The notes under the pieces: generated by a model
Told to the model about the DNA's origin: nothing
What the model saw: only the letters and a program-made list of their open reading frames with translations
The model's database searches: none
In this document: positions 20,168 to 31,863 of the stretch, piece after piece
How the letters are laid out: each line of letters opens with the position of its first letter
How positions within the stretch are numbered: the stretch's first letter is position 1
Source of the DNA: Puccinellia tenuiflora
Taxonomy: Eukaryota > Streptophyta > Magnoliopsida > Poales > Poaceae
Length of the DNA stretch: 64,000 bases
Reading direction: 5' to 3'
Assembly (NCBI GenBank): GCA_012064385.1
Contig: QRDG01000473.1
Span: forward strand, 2,319,028-2,383,027
Made by a program: the position numbers and the translations under genes

Positions 20168-21477
20168 ATAACTCAAATTATGACACAAATTCGTCCACAA
20201 CTACTATTATTGTAACAAATTTGACGCTGCAAAACACTAATTCAACAACAATTCTTTTATTTTTATTTTGATTGTTTAACAATTCACATGTACATAGTTT
20301 AAGTGGTATAGGGTTTACGGTTTAGGGTTTAAGCTGAATTCGCGAATATTATTTTGCTACTTCTTTGTTTTGTATCGTATACTTCGGTTCAGAACAGATG
20401 AACTAGCGGAGGGCTCTCATTTGCTTCTCTCTTCATTCTCTCTCCCCCCTCCCGTTTGAGAGTCGCCAACTCCACTCTGGGTCCTCTCCCTCTCTCTTCC
20501 GGTAGCTAACCCGTCCAGAAGAGGAGGTCGGCTTCTAGGTTAGGGCTTGTTTAGAGGTTGCCTTTTTTGCATTAGGCTTATGCCGTTGGTGATTTCATCT
20601 TAAACTTGCTTGAAAGTTCACTATACAACCCTCAGATTTGGTTCGGACTCCAGAGCTAAACTCTAAGAAACGTTTGGATTACCCCCTTCAACCCTTTTAA
20701 CCAGGTTTTGAATCTCTTTTTGTCACGTCAATATCTTAGTCCAAGCCTATAGATGTATTCGTATCAACGTTGCCTTGATTTGTGTTGCGTTCATCCCCAA
20801 GATGCCCATGTGTCCCCGACGAAGGCCCGAAAAGGCTGCATAGTTCAAAGATCATTCGGGCATGTTGGACTATGAATATAAATGTTACTCTTGTTGGACT
20901 GCCAATATACAACTAAGTCACAATACAGGACGGAGAGAAGTCAGTTTTGGAAACCCGATTTTCATGTTAAAAACTAGAAGTACTTTGTCACACATAATTA
21001 ATTCCAGTGAGTATGAAAACTACATCTGTAGTGTGAAGTGTTGGCCAAGGAACTAAAATGAATATAAAACCTATTGGATAACATGGAGGAGAAAACAGCA
21101 AACCTGCACACAAACGTGTCTTCATTACTCTACATCAAACGATATTGTGGAAAAACAATTTGTTCGCGTCCAAAGTGGCTACTCGCATATTAGATGTAAT
21201 TCAATAATTAAAAGTTGCATCGATATCTTTACATATCAAAGTTACGAAAGTAGCTACATATCTATTAGATGTAATTCGTAATTACATATCTATCGGATGT
21301 AATCCAGTAATTAAAAGTGTACATAATATCCTTGAACGTGAACCAGAACTGACATCCATTATTAAAAACTAAATGTCAAAAGTATCTACGCCCGGTTCAG
21401 GCGCACAAGGGTTAGATCTGTACTACTAGTACAAAACTAAAGAATGTAAAGACGAATGTTGATAGAACAAAGCAAAT
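20168..21477. other. Intergenic, no gene seen
   Basis: AT-rich DNA with no recognisable coding sequence. A short run of degenerate telomere-like TTTAGGG units occurs at about 20305-20330. An ATTAGATGTAATTC-type motif recurs three times at about 21190-21310. No element ends were recognised. Confidence 0.6.
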
Positions 21478-21549
21478 GCCGACCTAGCTCAGTGGTAGAG
21501 CGCGTGGCTTTTAACCACGTGGCCGTGGGTTCGATCCCCACGGTCGGCG
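21478..21549 (+). tRNA. tRNA-Lys (UUU)
   Basis: 72-nt cloverleaf: acceptor GCCGACC pairs with GGTCGGC, D arm GCTCAGTGGTAGAGC, anticodon stem CGTGG/CCACG around loop CTTTTAA (anticodon TTT), T arm GTGGG-TTCGATC-CCCAC, discriminator G. No intron and no encoded CCA, as in nuclear plant tRNA genes. The internal A and B boxes (TAGCTCAGTGG and GGTTCGATCCC) are intact. It lies alone in non-coding DNA and should be transcribed by RNA polymerase III. Confidence 0.97.
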
Positions 21550-21565
21550 CCTTCTTGTTCTTGTG

Positions 21566-21570
21566 TTTTT
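21566..21570 (+). terminator. Pol III T-run terminator of tRNA-Lys
   Basis: TTTTT 17 nt past the tRNA 3' end, the usual termination signal for RNA polymerase III. Confidence 0.75.
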
Positions 21571-22219
21571 GTTTAGCTGTTGCCGTCGTAGCGTTCTGCT
21601 TCGATTTGGAAGAAACGAAATGGCTCTTTTTTTTCTTTTGAAACAAGGAATGCCTCTTTTTTCAGTAGAGCTAAGGTACTTCCTCCGGTCTGTAAGCATT
21701 TTCAAGACGCCAGGTCGATAGAATATAACTGATATTTTTTTTTACACATTAATTTCTACTGCAATATGTTCAAAATCTTAAAAATGTTTTATTGAAATTA
21801 TGTTTACAAGCCAGAAAAAAAAATCATAGGTCGCCAAAGTACAAAACGCCAACCAGAATTTACGCCAAGAAAATCATAGGTTTTACATTATTTTCCTTCG
21901 TTGGACACCATAATTTAGCATATTTTCTTTGTTCGACGGGCGTTTTGTCAGCATAGCTACACCAAATTTTACAGGCCATGCTAAAATAAAGGACAAGACT
22001 AAGGCCTCGCTTGGTTCGTCGGGCGCAGTATTTTTTAGCAGGTCTGACTAGGTCCGTGAAAAATTCGAATTCATGCTGCCAAAGGCAACCGGATTTCTAC
22101 TTTACAAGTGGAGACTGGAAACATCAAAAAAAATAGTCACCGGCAAGCGTGCTCAAAAGTCAACCGAAACAGAAAAAAAGCAAATAAGAAACAGAAGCAA
22201 GAAAGCAAAATCCGAAAGG

Positions 22220-22226
22220 AAAAAAA
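22220..22226 (-). terminator. T-run after the candidate snoRNA
   Basis: Seven Ts on the minus strand about 22 nt past the D-box stem of the candidate snoRNA. It would stop RNA polymerase III if that enzyme transcribes the gene. Confidence 0.4.
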
Positions 22227-22247
22227 CGAAAGAAAATTTTGAATTTC

Positions 22248-22378
22248 GGGATCAGATGGTAAGTCATTGGGGTGCCCCATTGTCGTAACAGGCTTAGTTG
22301 GGGCGGACACCCCTCTCGCAGTGAAATTTGCGAGCCGTTACCGCTCATCACGTCCCTTTGCTGCCTGAAGGATCATGC
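22248..22378 (-). ncRNA. Candidate U13-like C/D-box snoRNA
   Basis: The inferred transcript starts about 30 nt after a TATA box. Near its 5' end is ATGATCCTTC, complementary to the 3' end of 18S rRNA (GAAGGATCAT), as in U13 snoRNA. A C box TGATGA (22350-22345) and a D box CTGA (22255-22252) are bounded by a short terminal stem, GGGA (22356-22353) with TCCC (22251-22248). The length of about 130 nt suits an independently transcribed snoRNA. The promoter is a plant USE plus TATA. Plant U13 orthologues have been reported. The central part was not matched to any known RNA, so a different USE-driven RNA is possible. Confidence 0.5.
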
Positions 22379-22402
22379 CTTCTCCCTTCCACCCGCCTCC
22401 TC

Positions 22403-22454
22403 TTTTATAGGCTCTCGGAGGCGCGCCGTCCGCGTCAAACTGCCGATGTGGGAC
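22403..22454 (-). promoter_or_regulatory. USE and TATA promoter of plant snRNA/snoRNA type
   Basis: GTCCCACATCG (22454-22444, minus) is the plant upstream sequence element of U-snRNA genes. TATAAAA lies at 22409-22403, with 34 bp between, a spacing typical of Pol II-type plant snRNA genes rather than Pol III-type (about 24 bp). Further upstream, near 22550-22572, GGGCC/AGCCC boxes resemble the monocot-specific promoter element. Confidence 0.7.
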
Positions 22455-22905
22455 TAAAACAACATCCGCTACTCGCTACCCCGCACTGATTTCTGGTCGG
22501 CCGTGGCATGCGTCTGCGGGCTGAATGTCACAGTGAGCAAGTGTCCAACAGCTCAGCCCATCAGGGCCCATGGACTTCTGGAAAATGACTGAGCTATGGT
22601 TGATTCGTGGGTCATGTTGCGAAGCTCTTTTCCTTTCTTCGTTAATGTCCAAAGTAAAAAAAAAAAATGTGCATTTCTTTTAGATGATCGACTCAAAACT
22701 AAATTTCAGAAAAATGCTATTTCTTTCCTCTCGTAGATAGTATAGTTAGGCCTAAGTTCAGGCACTGTGAATAGGTAGCCCCGACCAATGTGGGTATCGA
22801 AAAATTTAACAAGCAAGGATACATTTAACTATCTCAAAATAGGATTCCGCTTTGCTTTATAAGTAAAGTAACTCAAAGCATTTAACTCAGAAGCAAACTA
22901 CTCAC

Positions 22906-22990
22906 TCCGTTTACAATTATAAGATGTTTTAGATATTTCAAGGTATACTATGTACATATCAAAATAAGTGAAATTACACACTAATACGCG
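22906..22990. repeat. Partial Stowaway-like MITE end
   Basis: CTCCGTTTACAATTATAAG followed by GATGTTTTAGATATTTCA resembles a Stowaway terminal region. No matching second end was found nearby. Confidence 0.35.
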
Positions 22991-23242
22991 TCTATATACG
23001 ACCATCCACCATGTGGTGGGAAAGAAACTCATAACACTCCCTCTCATACATTTGAATCGGTTCAATGCATATTGGAGAATCGAATCGTGTTGTCAAATGA
23101 AAGAAGCAAACAAAGAACTCGTCTGAATCAGTATGTGATCAGCACGATATTAGACTCGCATGGTAGGGAGAGAGAACACTCGATAAAATAAGGAAAACGC
23201 TTTGGTCAGGGCCAGGGCCAGGGCCGGTCCAATGAAAAATTG

Positions 23243-24325
23243 GGTCCCATGGCGAATCAAAATAATATAATTTATACTAAACTTTTATATGTGTCTAGAT
23301 CTAATTTTTAGCATGTTATAATATTACAAATAGTTTTGTTTTGTTTGCTCACATAGTTTAACCATACAACTAGAAATATTAGTTGGTTTGTTTTTTATTT
23401 GTAATGAATATTATTAAAGGATATTAAACTGTATTTGTACCAAAAATTGTTCTTGAACTTATTTTTTACATTGCATAATCTATATAATTTATATGTTTTT
23501 TTATAAAATTCTGCAAATAGTACTATCAAACAAATATTTCAATAGCGCTTGCTTTCTAGTGTATGATTAAATATCATATTTATTGAAACTTGTAGGTTAT
23601 AAAATGAAGCAGTGCAATTATTTTTTTTCGTGGTCAAATTTTTACAAAGTGCACATATTTTGTACTTCGTAGTAAAACAACATTGTTTAAAGTAATCAAC
23701 AATGAAATTAAAATAGTGTGTATTCTAATATGTTTGCATATTAAATTATTATTTGATATGCTCTTATGCAACATGTTTGTGCAAAAATTCTCCGCCAGTT
23801 TACGAAATAAAAATGTGCTGCGTAGAATTAAACATGAAAATCTAGTTTCCTAGAGTTTCGTAAATACAATTGGAAAAAGAATAGAATGGTAACAAAATAT
23901 GTTCACATCAGTCGTATTGGTTTGTTCCTATATCACAAGAGGAATGTGGTGTGTATTTGGTATTCCGCAAATTAACCATTTTATCATTCTATGATGCTCT
24001 CTATGTCCCCAAAAATAAGGAGTGTATGATTTTTCATCATACTTAACTCACGTCTTTGACCATTAATAATATCGAAATGTATGGATTGAGCTTGTATAAA
24101 TAGAATCTTGTGAATTACTTTTTATATGTATTTTATTATTTTTAGATACATTGTAAATGAAATCATAACTAAACTTGTGCATTGTTGAGCACAAAATGTC
24201 ATTCGGATTTTCCTTTTTACAGTGAATATTAATTTTTTGTGTAATGGATAATTGCATAATAATTACTATATACTTGACCATTTGGTCCCTTCTATTCTCG
24301 AGGCCCTAAGCGCTCGTCCTTCTTG
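23243..24325. repeat. Direct repeat, copy 1 (~1.08 kb)
   Basis: AT-rich sequence closely matching 26163-27238 along its whole length with many small indels, e.g. the shared TTAGTTGGTTTGTTTTTTAT and TGCATAATCTATATAATTTA. No open frame of note. Confidence 0.85.
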
Positions 24326-25110
24326 GACGAACATGGTCACGAGTCGGTGGTGGCGACAATTCCCGCCATGGAAACCGATTTTACATTCCTTTTTGTGAGG
24401 CGATTGTTGTGGCCCCCGCGGACCGCTGGCATCCCTCTTTTAGAGGATGGAAATTTGGATTGATGCAACGGACAACTGTTGTCTACTGGTTTGGGCTACT
24501 TTTCCCTCGGGGGATGAATCCAGCAGCTTAGTAAACATCCATGTTGGCATGTTGCGTTGATCAGTTTTGGTAACGCGGGATGAAATTTGTGTTGGGGTAA
24601 TCAGAAGATAATATTTTCTCTTGGGTTAATTTCATAATTACTACTGTAATACTCCCCAAGGTCCCGAATATGGATTTCTTGTAATATGTTTGATAACTGA
24701 ATGCTAGCATTCATGTAGTACGTGTGTACTAAATTTTGATGTTATTGTTCTTACTTCAGAGTTTTTATAAAAAAAAGAACAACCTTTCGTTGTGGCGGCA
24801 TGCATGGGGGCCTTGGAGACGAAGAACAGCAAGATGAAGTTCATGTTTGATTGCAGCGGCAAATCCGTGTCCACCGTCGTTGAAAGTGCAAAGTCTTCAT
24901 CGAGTGCCAAGGGGCCGCAAGCAAAAAATATGATGGCACCTATGTGGCATGAGGCTGAGAGCATATATGTGGACACTCTCCTGGTCAAGTTGTACGAGCT
25001 GGAGCGCGGCGTGTACGTGCGACAGGGTGTCCGGCGGTTGCGAAGGCCACATTAGCAGTTCATAGGCAAGTCGAAGGAGTCATGCTTTCTCTTCGAGTGT
25101 TGGGCGCAAT

Positions 25111-26046
25111 CAGTGGCGGACCCAGGATTTGGCTATGACCAGGGCTGAAACTACACAACGGAAAAAATCCATCCTTTCATAGAACACAAGGCTATAGCCA
25201 AACTACACACAAATGCGTCATTAGCATTGTGAAATTAAAATTTAAGTTATTAGTTTGAGACGGAGTTTAACTCGAGTCTCGGTTAAGAATGGTGATGATC
25301 TACATTTCACACGGAGCACATGCTTAAACACACAACATAATAAGATAAGGAGGGACAAAATGAAAAAGGATGGCATAGATACTCACCATTTTAAGTACCT
25401 AAATAAAGAAGACCACATTGATCATGAGGAGGATGTCTTTGACCTCGGTGTCCACTCTTCTATCCATGGAATCAAACTGAATACAATCGAATAATCTCGA
25501 ATTTCAGCAATTGAGAATTATCTAAATAGACAAAACAATTGAATTTGAGTATGAGACATTGAGGAAAAGTAAGCAAAATTTACCTAGAGGCTAGAGCTCT
25601 AGGATTTCCCGGGACACACGTGAGTAGAAGGCTACCCGGCACGGATCGCCCAAGTGTGCGCAGCGGCGGAGTGGCTATGTGACTTCGATCTCTACCACTC
25701 TGGAAGACTGGAACTCAGGCTGCGGCGCTCCGAGCCTCCGACTCAGTCAAGACTCAAGAGTGGCGGCGGCGGCGCGACGTCAATACGGCATCGCGAGCAA
25801 ATCAAGTTGTCAAAAGAATACCGGGCGGTTGTTGCTGATGCGAACTTGTGTATTGTCGTACATGATTAGTGCTTTTCATAATTGATGGGCATTTTTAGTA
25901 TACAGCCCTGGTTATCCTGGACCAATGCACCGGGCTGCGTTCTTGGGGTTAATTTTTTTCAAACAACTACTAGTGGGGATGCACGTATTACGTGGTCCAT
26001 GACCAGGGTTGCAGCCCGAACAGCCCGGGGCGCAGGTCCGCCCCTG
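25111..26046. mobile_element. Non-autonomous hAT transposon, 936 bp, with 8-bp TSD
   Basis: The left end is CAGTGGCGGACCCAGG, the usual plant hAT start. The right end reads CAGGGGCGGACC on the other strand, so the terminal repeats match at 11 of 12 bases. Perfect 8-bp target duplications, GGCGCAAT, lie at 25103-25110 and 26047-26054. Internal ORFs are short (the longest about 100 codons) and none resembles a hAT transposase, so it is a defective element. Confidence 0.9.
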
Positions 26047-26162
26047 GGCGCAATGCTTTGCTTCAGGTGTTGGGTGCACTCGGCTGGAAGACTAGAGCTG
26101 AATGATGTTGATGGAAACAGAGAATCCACTCGGTCCAACTCCATGGAAAATATGGTGGAGAG

Positions 26163-27238
26163 TGGGATCATGGGTGAACCAAAGTAATAGAATTTATACT
26201 AAACTTTTATATTTGTCGAGATCTAAGTTTTAGCATGTTATAGTATTATAAGTAATTTTGTTTTGTTTGCTCGCATAGTTTAATTACGTAACTAAAATTA
26301 TTAGTTGGTTTGTTTTTTATTTGTAATGAATATTATTGAAGGATATTAAACTGTATTTCTTCGTTAAATATATTGTTCTTGAACTTAATTTTTACATTGC
26401 ATAATCTATATAATTTATAGGTGTTTGTATAACATTCTGCAAAGAGTACGGTCAAACAAATATTTTGATAGCGCTTTCTAGTGTACAATTAAATAGCATT
26501 TTTATTGAAACTTTTAGATTATAAGCTGAAGCAATGTGAATGTTTTTCCGTGGTCAAATTTAACAAAATACGTGTATTAAAAAAACATTGCTTACAATAA
26601 TCAACAATGAAACTAAAATAGTGTGTATTCTAATATGTTTGCATATTAAATTATTATTTGATATGCTCTTATGCAATGTATTTGTGTAACAAAATCTCGG
26701 ACAGATTACGAAATAAAAATGTGTTGAGCAAAATTAAACATGGAAAACTAGATACATAGATTTCCGTAACTACCATTGGAAAAAAAATAGCACGATAACT
26801 AATATTCTCGTCAGTGATATTGGTTTATTCTTACATCTCAAAAGGACTATGGTGTGTATTTTCTTCTTGTGCAAGATAACCATTTTATTATGCTATGATA
26901 CACTCTCTGTCCCTAAAAATAAGGCGTGTATGATTTTTCACCATACTTAGTTCACGTCTTTGATCATTAATAATATCAAAATGTATGAATTAAGTTTGTA
27001 TAAATGACATCTTGTGAATTGCTTTTCCATATGTATTTTATTATTTTTTAGACATATTATAAATGAAATTAGAATTAAACTTGTGCATTGTTGAGCACAA
27101 AACGTAATTCAGGTTTTTTATAGTGAATATTTATTATTTTTGTGTAATGGTTAATAGTATAATAATTACTATATACTTAACCATTTTGGACCCTTCTTTT
27201 CTCAAGGCCATGAGTGGTCGTCCTAATTGCACGTCCTA
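26163..27238. repeat. Direct repeat, copy 2 (~1.08 kb)
   Basis: Second copy of the repeat at 23243-24325; see that entry. Its right side runs into GGCCGGCCCTAG. Confidence 0.85.
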
Positions 27239-27251
27239 TGGCCGGCCCTAG

Positions 27252-28529
27252 TTAGGCGACCTAGCGCATGCGTATGCTAGCTAGAAAAGAAATGAATGCA
27301 CCATTTACATGTGCACGACTAGTTAAATGCTAGTTCGCTCAGTCCATTTATTTAGTTTTCCGTGGAGTTCATTGGTTCATCATGTCGCTGTGGGGGTATG
27401 TCGCCGATATTCCTATTTGAAGACGTATCCTCCAAACATATACCTGCGACACTGTCTGATCCCTTCGACAACTGTGACTACAATTTGTACCAAAGTCGCA
27501 CGACTTTTTTGAGAAAACACACGGAAGATGTTGCAAGGTTTATTTGGGGTGTTTCCTACAAGTTTGTGTTTCTCCCCAATTTTTCGATGTTGCATATGTC
27601 CTTTCAAATTGTAGCAAACTTGTATCCCTTTTGTTGCAAAATTATATGCCGAATAAATGGTTTCTGGAACTTGCTATAATTTTATGTTTAGCCCCCGATT
27701 TTTCGATGTTGCACAAGTGATTTAAAAAAGTACCAAACATGGATACATTTGGTTACGAAATAAGACCCTAGATGTTGTAAGGTTTCTCTTGGTTTTTTTG
27801 CAAGTTCGTGTGTCCCCTTGTTTTTTTATTATGTTTTACGTGCTTTTTGAAATGTTGCAAACACAATTTTTTGTTTTAATCACTTGCTATTTGTTGACAT
27901 AGTGGGTGATATTTTTGCAAATGAATCTGCAGCAAAAAAATGTATTGCTAAGCCTTCTATAAACGTATGTTTTTTCGTTGTAGTCGTTTGTGGTTTTTGT
28001 TGAAGTTATTTGTAATTACTGTTGCAAATCAATTTACAGCAAAACAATTATTATGTAACGAATTTTTTTTATCATTTTTTTAATGTTGTGACGATTTATT
28101 GCAATACTATATTTTTTTTGGTCTGTGGGTGAGATTTTCTTTGCAATACTTAGGGTAAATCATCACGATGACAATTTTACTGTAAATATTGAGAAGTTAG
28201 GCGCAACGTGATATACTTTTTCGTGTAAGTGGATATGTTGTGTATGTGTAGTACGTTTATTTTATAAAAAAACTCGGATACTAAAATATTAAATTATGTT
28301 GCGTTGTTTTGTGGCTGTACGATATGATCCAACTATGCAAAATGGGACCTAGAATGGGGCGCTCTAGGACGAGTTCCGCCTAGCACTACCCATACAATAT
28401 TGATTGATGCTACAAATACTCATCAACCCAGTAATAACACCTTGGCTTTTGAATTAACTTTGTGATTAAAAAAAGGTCTACTCATAGGAAAACCCAACCT
28501 TTCTAGCATCCGACACTAATCTGTTTTAA
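27252..28529. other. Intergenic, degenerate TGTTGCAA-rich repeats
   Basis: No gene seen. About 27525-27870 holds three degenerate units of roughly 110-130 bp, each with a TTTTTCGATGTTGCA or related block and a GTAGCAAAC/GTTGCAAAC end. The rest is AT-rich and unrecognised. Confidence 0.5.
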
Positions 28530-28740
28530 CATCTAATTACTCCCCCAAAAGGTTCTTTGGCAAAAAAGACTGGAAGGGCTTATCGCCACTGCTTCTAGCG
28601 ATTCACATGGCATTATGAAATAATACAAGTCTTGGATAAGAATCTCCAACGCACTAGAACGCCCTTGTTGACGATTCTTTACTGCGACAACATCTAGGAT
28701 TCCTGAAATAATGCAATACCACACAACGGGTAATTTTATA
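28530..28740 (-). pseudogene. rps12: Plastid-derived rps12 fragment (NUPT)
   Basis: A minus-strand frame reads a segment close to the plastid ribosomal protein S12: LDVVAVKNRQQGRSSAL, which belongs to the end of the second coding exon, followed by what looks like plastid intron sequence. It carries differences from the plastid protein and lacks the rest of the gene, so it is a nuclear copy of plastid DNA, not a functional gene. Confidence 0.8.
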
Positions 28741-28759
28741 GACTTTTGAAAGAATAAAA

Positions 28760-28910
28760 AGTTTTTTTTTGCAATCGTTATTTCTTTCCTCTATCATATC
28801 ACTTAAACCTTTTGATTTGGTACGGGGGAGAGATGGCTATGTGGACTAAAGCGGTGGATTGCTAATCCGTTGTACAATTTTTTTTGTATTGAGGGTTATT
28901 TTTCTCATTG
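28760..28910 (+). pseudogene. trnS-GCU: Plastid-derived trnS-GCU fragment (NUPT)
   Basis: Sequence from 28827 starts GGAGAGATGG, then has GGATTGCTAATCC (anticodon arm, GCT) and a degraded variable arm and T arm ending near GAGGGTT. The upstream AT-rich bases also look plastid-like. It breaks off before the acceptor 3' strand and the T loop is lost, so it cannot make a tRNA. In plastids this gene is not next to the rps12 3' part, so two pieces were joined. Confidence 0.75.
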
Positions 28911-29035
28911 CCGGCCACATGGGTTCGGGTAATAAGCGAATTAATTTGGGTCACGGGTATGACTTTGGCTGTTTTGGCTAAAAAGGGTGAAGAGAAAGGA
29001 TTAATTTCAGGGATCATATTGGCGAAACTATCTTA

Positions 29036-31805
29036 GGGCTAGTTTGGTTGTAGGGGTAGGAAAACCAAGGTAGGAAACCCCCTCGGGGGATTTATACGTG
29101 CGCAGGGGATCCCCGCTTCCCACGGGGGAGATTTCCCCAACCCCTTGGCTCATTTGGCAGCACACGGCACGGGGGAGATTTCCCATAGATGCATATATCA
29201 ATTCGGCAATAAAATTTAAAAATAAAATACTGGAAAATCAAAATAAGATGTGGCTCCACATCAGATCATCATGTCACATATTCAATGCAACATCTAGCAA
29301 TTATTACATGTTCAAACATATTGTCTTTTAAACTTTCATACATCACTCGCATTCGAAACATAAATTCTCAAATTGTAAGTAGCGTATCATGAGTTCACGA
29401 CTCCAATTCTCAACCAAAACATCACAATTACATCCTGATTTTCGTCTTAGATGCCCCTGGTATTAACTCTTCATATTCCAAGAGGGGAACTGCATAAGAA
29501 AAGTATGTGTTTGGTTACCGAAGCTACAAACAAAGGATGCATTTTGACACCAGAGAATCTATAATACAGAAGTGTGTGTATTTTATTAGCTAGCATTAAA
29601 CACTGCACTTTGCAACCATAACAGATCATAAGAAAGATCCTACTCTTTCACAAGTAGTGATGCAACTTGGACAAGAGGCGTTTCACAACCACAAAAAGGA
29701 AGAAGAGAAAAGGTGACAATAATAAATATCCTACTATTTTCACAAGTACCATTTATCATCTACACAATTGTCAGCTCCTAAAACAGATCATTGCATAGGG
29801 AAATCAATTTAGTATGTCACCAGTCGAATCTTTCTTGGCCTAGCTATGCAGACAAGCATGCTGCAGACATTGCCAGATTGCTGCGTTTAGTGAGAAATAT
29901 GTGTATACATAAACAATACTACCATTTGAAGTACCTGCCTACTCCAGATTGCATCAGTTTAAAAATGTTACAAACTGCACGCATGCACATGCAAACATTT
30001 TTTTAGGAGGAAGCACATGCAAACGATGGGCTCAGTATATTTATTTGAGATAACAAAACAAACTTGTGTTTCATATGAAGAACTCAATCCACACAAAAAA
30101 AATGCTGCAGAAAATTCAAAGACTAGGTACCTTTAGTTCAGGACAGGACTCTCTTTTCGACTGAAGCCTGAGAAGGCAAGGTGTGATAAGTGCATCTTTT
30201 TGATGCCCACTTAACACAAAATTAGAGTAGGACACATCAGATCTTTTTAAAGCCACCAAAACAACATAGCATTGGTACTTTCTTTTTAAGTTGCCTAGAA
30301 CAGATTGAAAACATCGAATTAGATATGAGCATATTATATTAAGTAGGTACACTTACACTGAATGTGTTAGTCTACAGAATGTGCTTAGGCTTGTGATAGC
30401 AATATGATATCATAATTTTCTTTTTAACTACGGGTGGAACTACAAGAAACATTGAAACTATCTGTTAATTGGCAAACCAAAAGATAGCTGCGTGCAAACA
30501 ACTAAATCATGTTTCAATCATAAAAATATCCTTTGACTTGGTAATTTCAGCAAAGTCTTCAAACTAACTCACTGTTCTCGTAATGGTATACTGGTATTAT
30601 AGCATCATAGTACCATGAAAAGAAAAACTAGAGGCATCAGAGGCACCATAGATACATTACAGACCAACATGAAGAATCTAAAGCAAGAACAGCAAGAGTT
30701 CACCCCTAGTAGCAATCTAATGACAACAGCAAGCAAGCAATCAAGTGGCTATGGTAGAGCAAAAGGGAGGGAGGATTTAATCAAGGACATGAGACTGCAA
30801 GCAAGCAAGTGATAATGAGTAAACAATGCTAGCCACGGTTATTGCCCATTTGCAAGTTCAGACTGTAATAAGAAAACACATTACCTATGTAGAACAATGT
30901 CAGGAAACTACAGCAGCTCCCAAGAGCAGAGAGGATCCACATACCTGCAATCACCTGAGAACAAAGAGACAACATAACAATTGTTTCCATCACGTATATA
31001 CTTCCCAACCTCTAACTTCCAATTGCAACTCCAAATTCAGCAAAGATGCAAGCTGACCAAGTAAAACTGGCAATCAACGGCAAGAAAGCAAAGATGCGGG
31101 CAGACCAAGAGTTCAATCAGACAAACACAACAGCAAGCAAGCACTAGCAGAGCAGCGGCAAGCAATCAATCATGTGGCTGTGGCAGAGCAAAGGGCGGGA
31201 GGATTTACCTCGTTTCTGGCGACGAGCGAAGATGGAGGCGACTCCAGGCGGCCGAGATGGATGAATCCAGGCGGAGCGACACAAATCTAGCCGGCGGCGG
31301 CGCGATTCCAGGCAAGCTGTGGGCGGCCAGAGATCTTCTTGTTCCTCCACAGGAAGAGATCGGCAGCTACGATATCGAAGAAATGCAAGAATGCATGAGC
31401 ACCCCAAAAACCGCGCCCTGGCAAGGTGAGATCGAAGAAAAGCAAGAATCGCCGCCTCCGCTGGAGCAGTTGCCGCCGCACCTCCGCTGGAGCACAGATA
31501 GAGGGATACGCGCCTGCACCTCCGCTGGAGCAGTCGCCGCCTCGCTCCTTGTCGCGGAGGAAGGCGTCGCGCCACCGCCGCCTGCCAACGAGCGCTGCCG
31601 CCTAGCGAGCGAGCTCGGGAATTCGTCCCCGACGTCTCGACTAGGGAGCCCTAACCCGGGGAAATGTCGCGGAAGGGCCGAATTTCCCTGGCCTCGCGGA
31701 GCGCCAAATGGGCCCGTGGGGCTACCCGGGCCAGATTTGCCCGGGGGCTTTTCACCCGGGGAAAAGGCCGGGATCCTGGGCTTACCCCTTCTACCAAATG
31801 AGCCC
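29036..31805. mobile_element. PIF/Harbinger-type transposon, 2.77 kb
   Basis: The left end GGGCTAGTTTGGTTGTAGGG matches the right end read on the other strand, GGGCTCATTTGGTAGAAGGG, at 16 of 20 bases. TTA target duplications lie at 29033-29035 and 31806-31808, typical of Harbinger insertions. Both ends are G/C-rich with runs of CCCC/GGGG. The internal part is AT-rich without a transposase, but near 31150-31800 it is GC-rich and on the minus strand looks like a leader exon ending at a splice donor (about 31213). A ~55-bp segment at 30728-30785 recurs, diverged, at 31160-31210. Probably non-autonomous. Confidence 0.8.
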
Positions 31806-31863
31806 TTAAGGCCTCCTTTGATTCTCAGGGTAGGAAATAGAAAGGAATAGGAATTGTATAGGA

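Larger units (their letters stand above)
23219..27251. mobile_element. Possible hAT-like composite with ~1.08-kb internal direct repeats
   Basis: Begins CAGGGCCGGTCC and ends GGCCGGCCCTAG, which are inverted complements over about 10 bp and resemble common grass hAT ends. Two related ~1.08-kb segments lie inside in the same direction (about 23243-24325 and 26163-27238), the first next to the left end, the second next to the right end. The stretch between holds unrecognised sequence (including an 87-codon ORF at 24792-25055) and a nested hAT element. I found no 8-bp target duplication, so the outer boundaries are uncertain; two truncated copies of one element are an alternative. Confidence 0.4.

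Noticed and set aside
20305..20332. Telomere-like TTTAGGG repeats
   Set aside because: Only about three degenerate units; too short to mean a relict telomere.
21456..21641. Open frame spanning the tRNA-Lys gene
   Set aside because: Its middle part is simply the translation of the tRNA (SSVVERVAFNHVAVGSIP-type shadow). No gene evidence beyond that.
24792..25055. 87-codon ORF between the hAT repeats
   Set aside because: No family recognised, no clear promoter or splice context. Kept only as a mention inside the composite element.
28827..28910. Functional tRNA-Ser(GCU)
   Set aside because: T arm and acceptor 3' half are degraded and the context is plastid-like, so it was called a plastid-derived fragment.
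31257..31850. 197-codon plus-strand ORF in the Harbinger element
   Set aside because: GC-rich, Pro/Ala-rich, overlaps the terminal inverted repeat and ORFs in other frames; no domain recognised.
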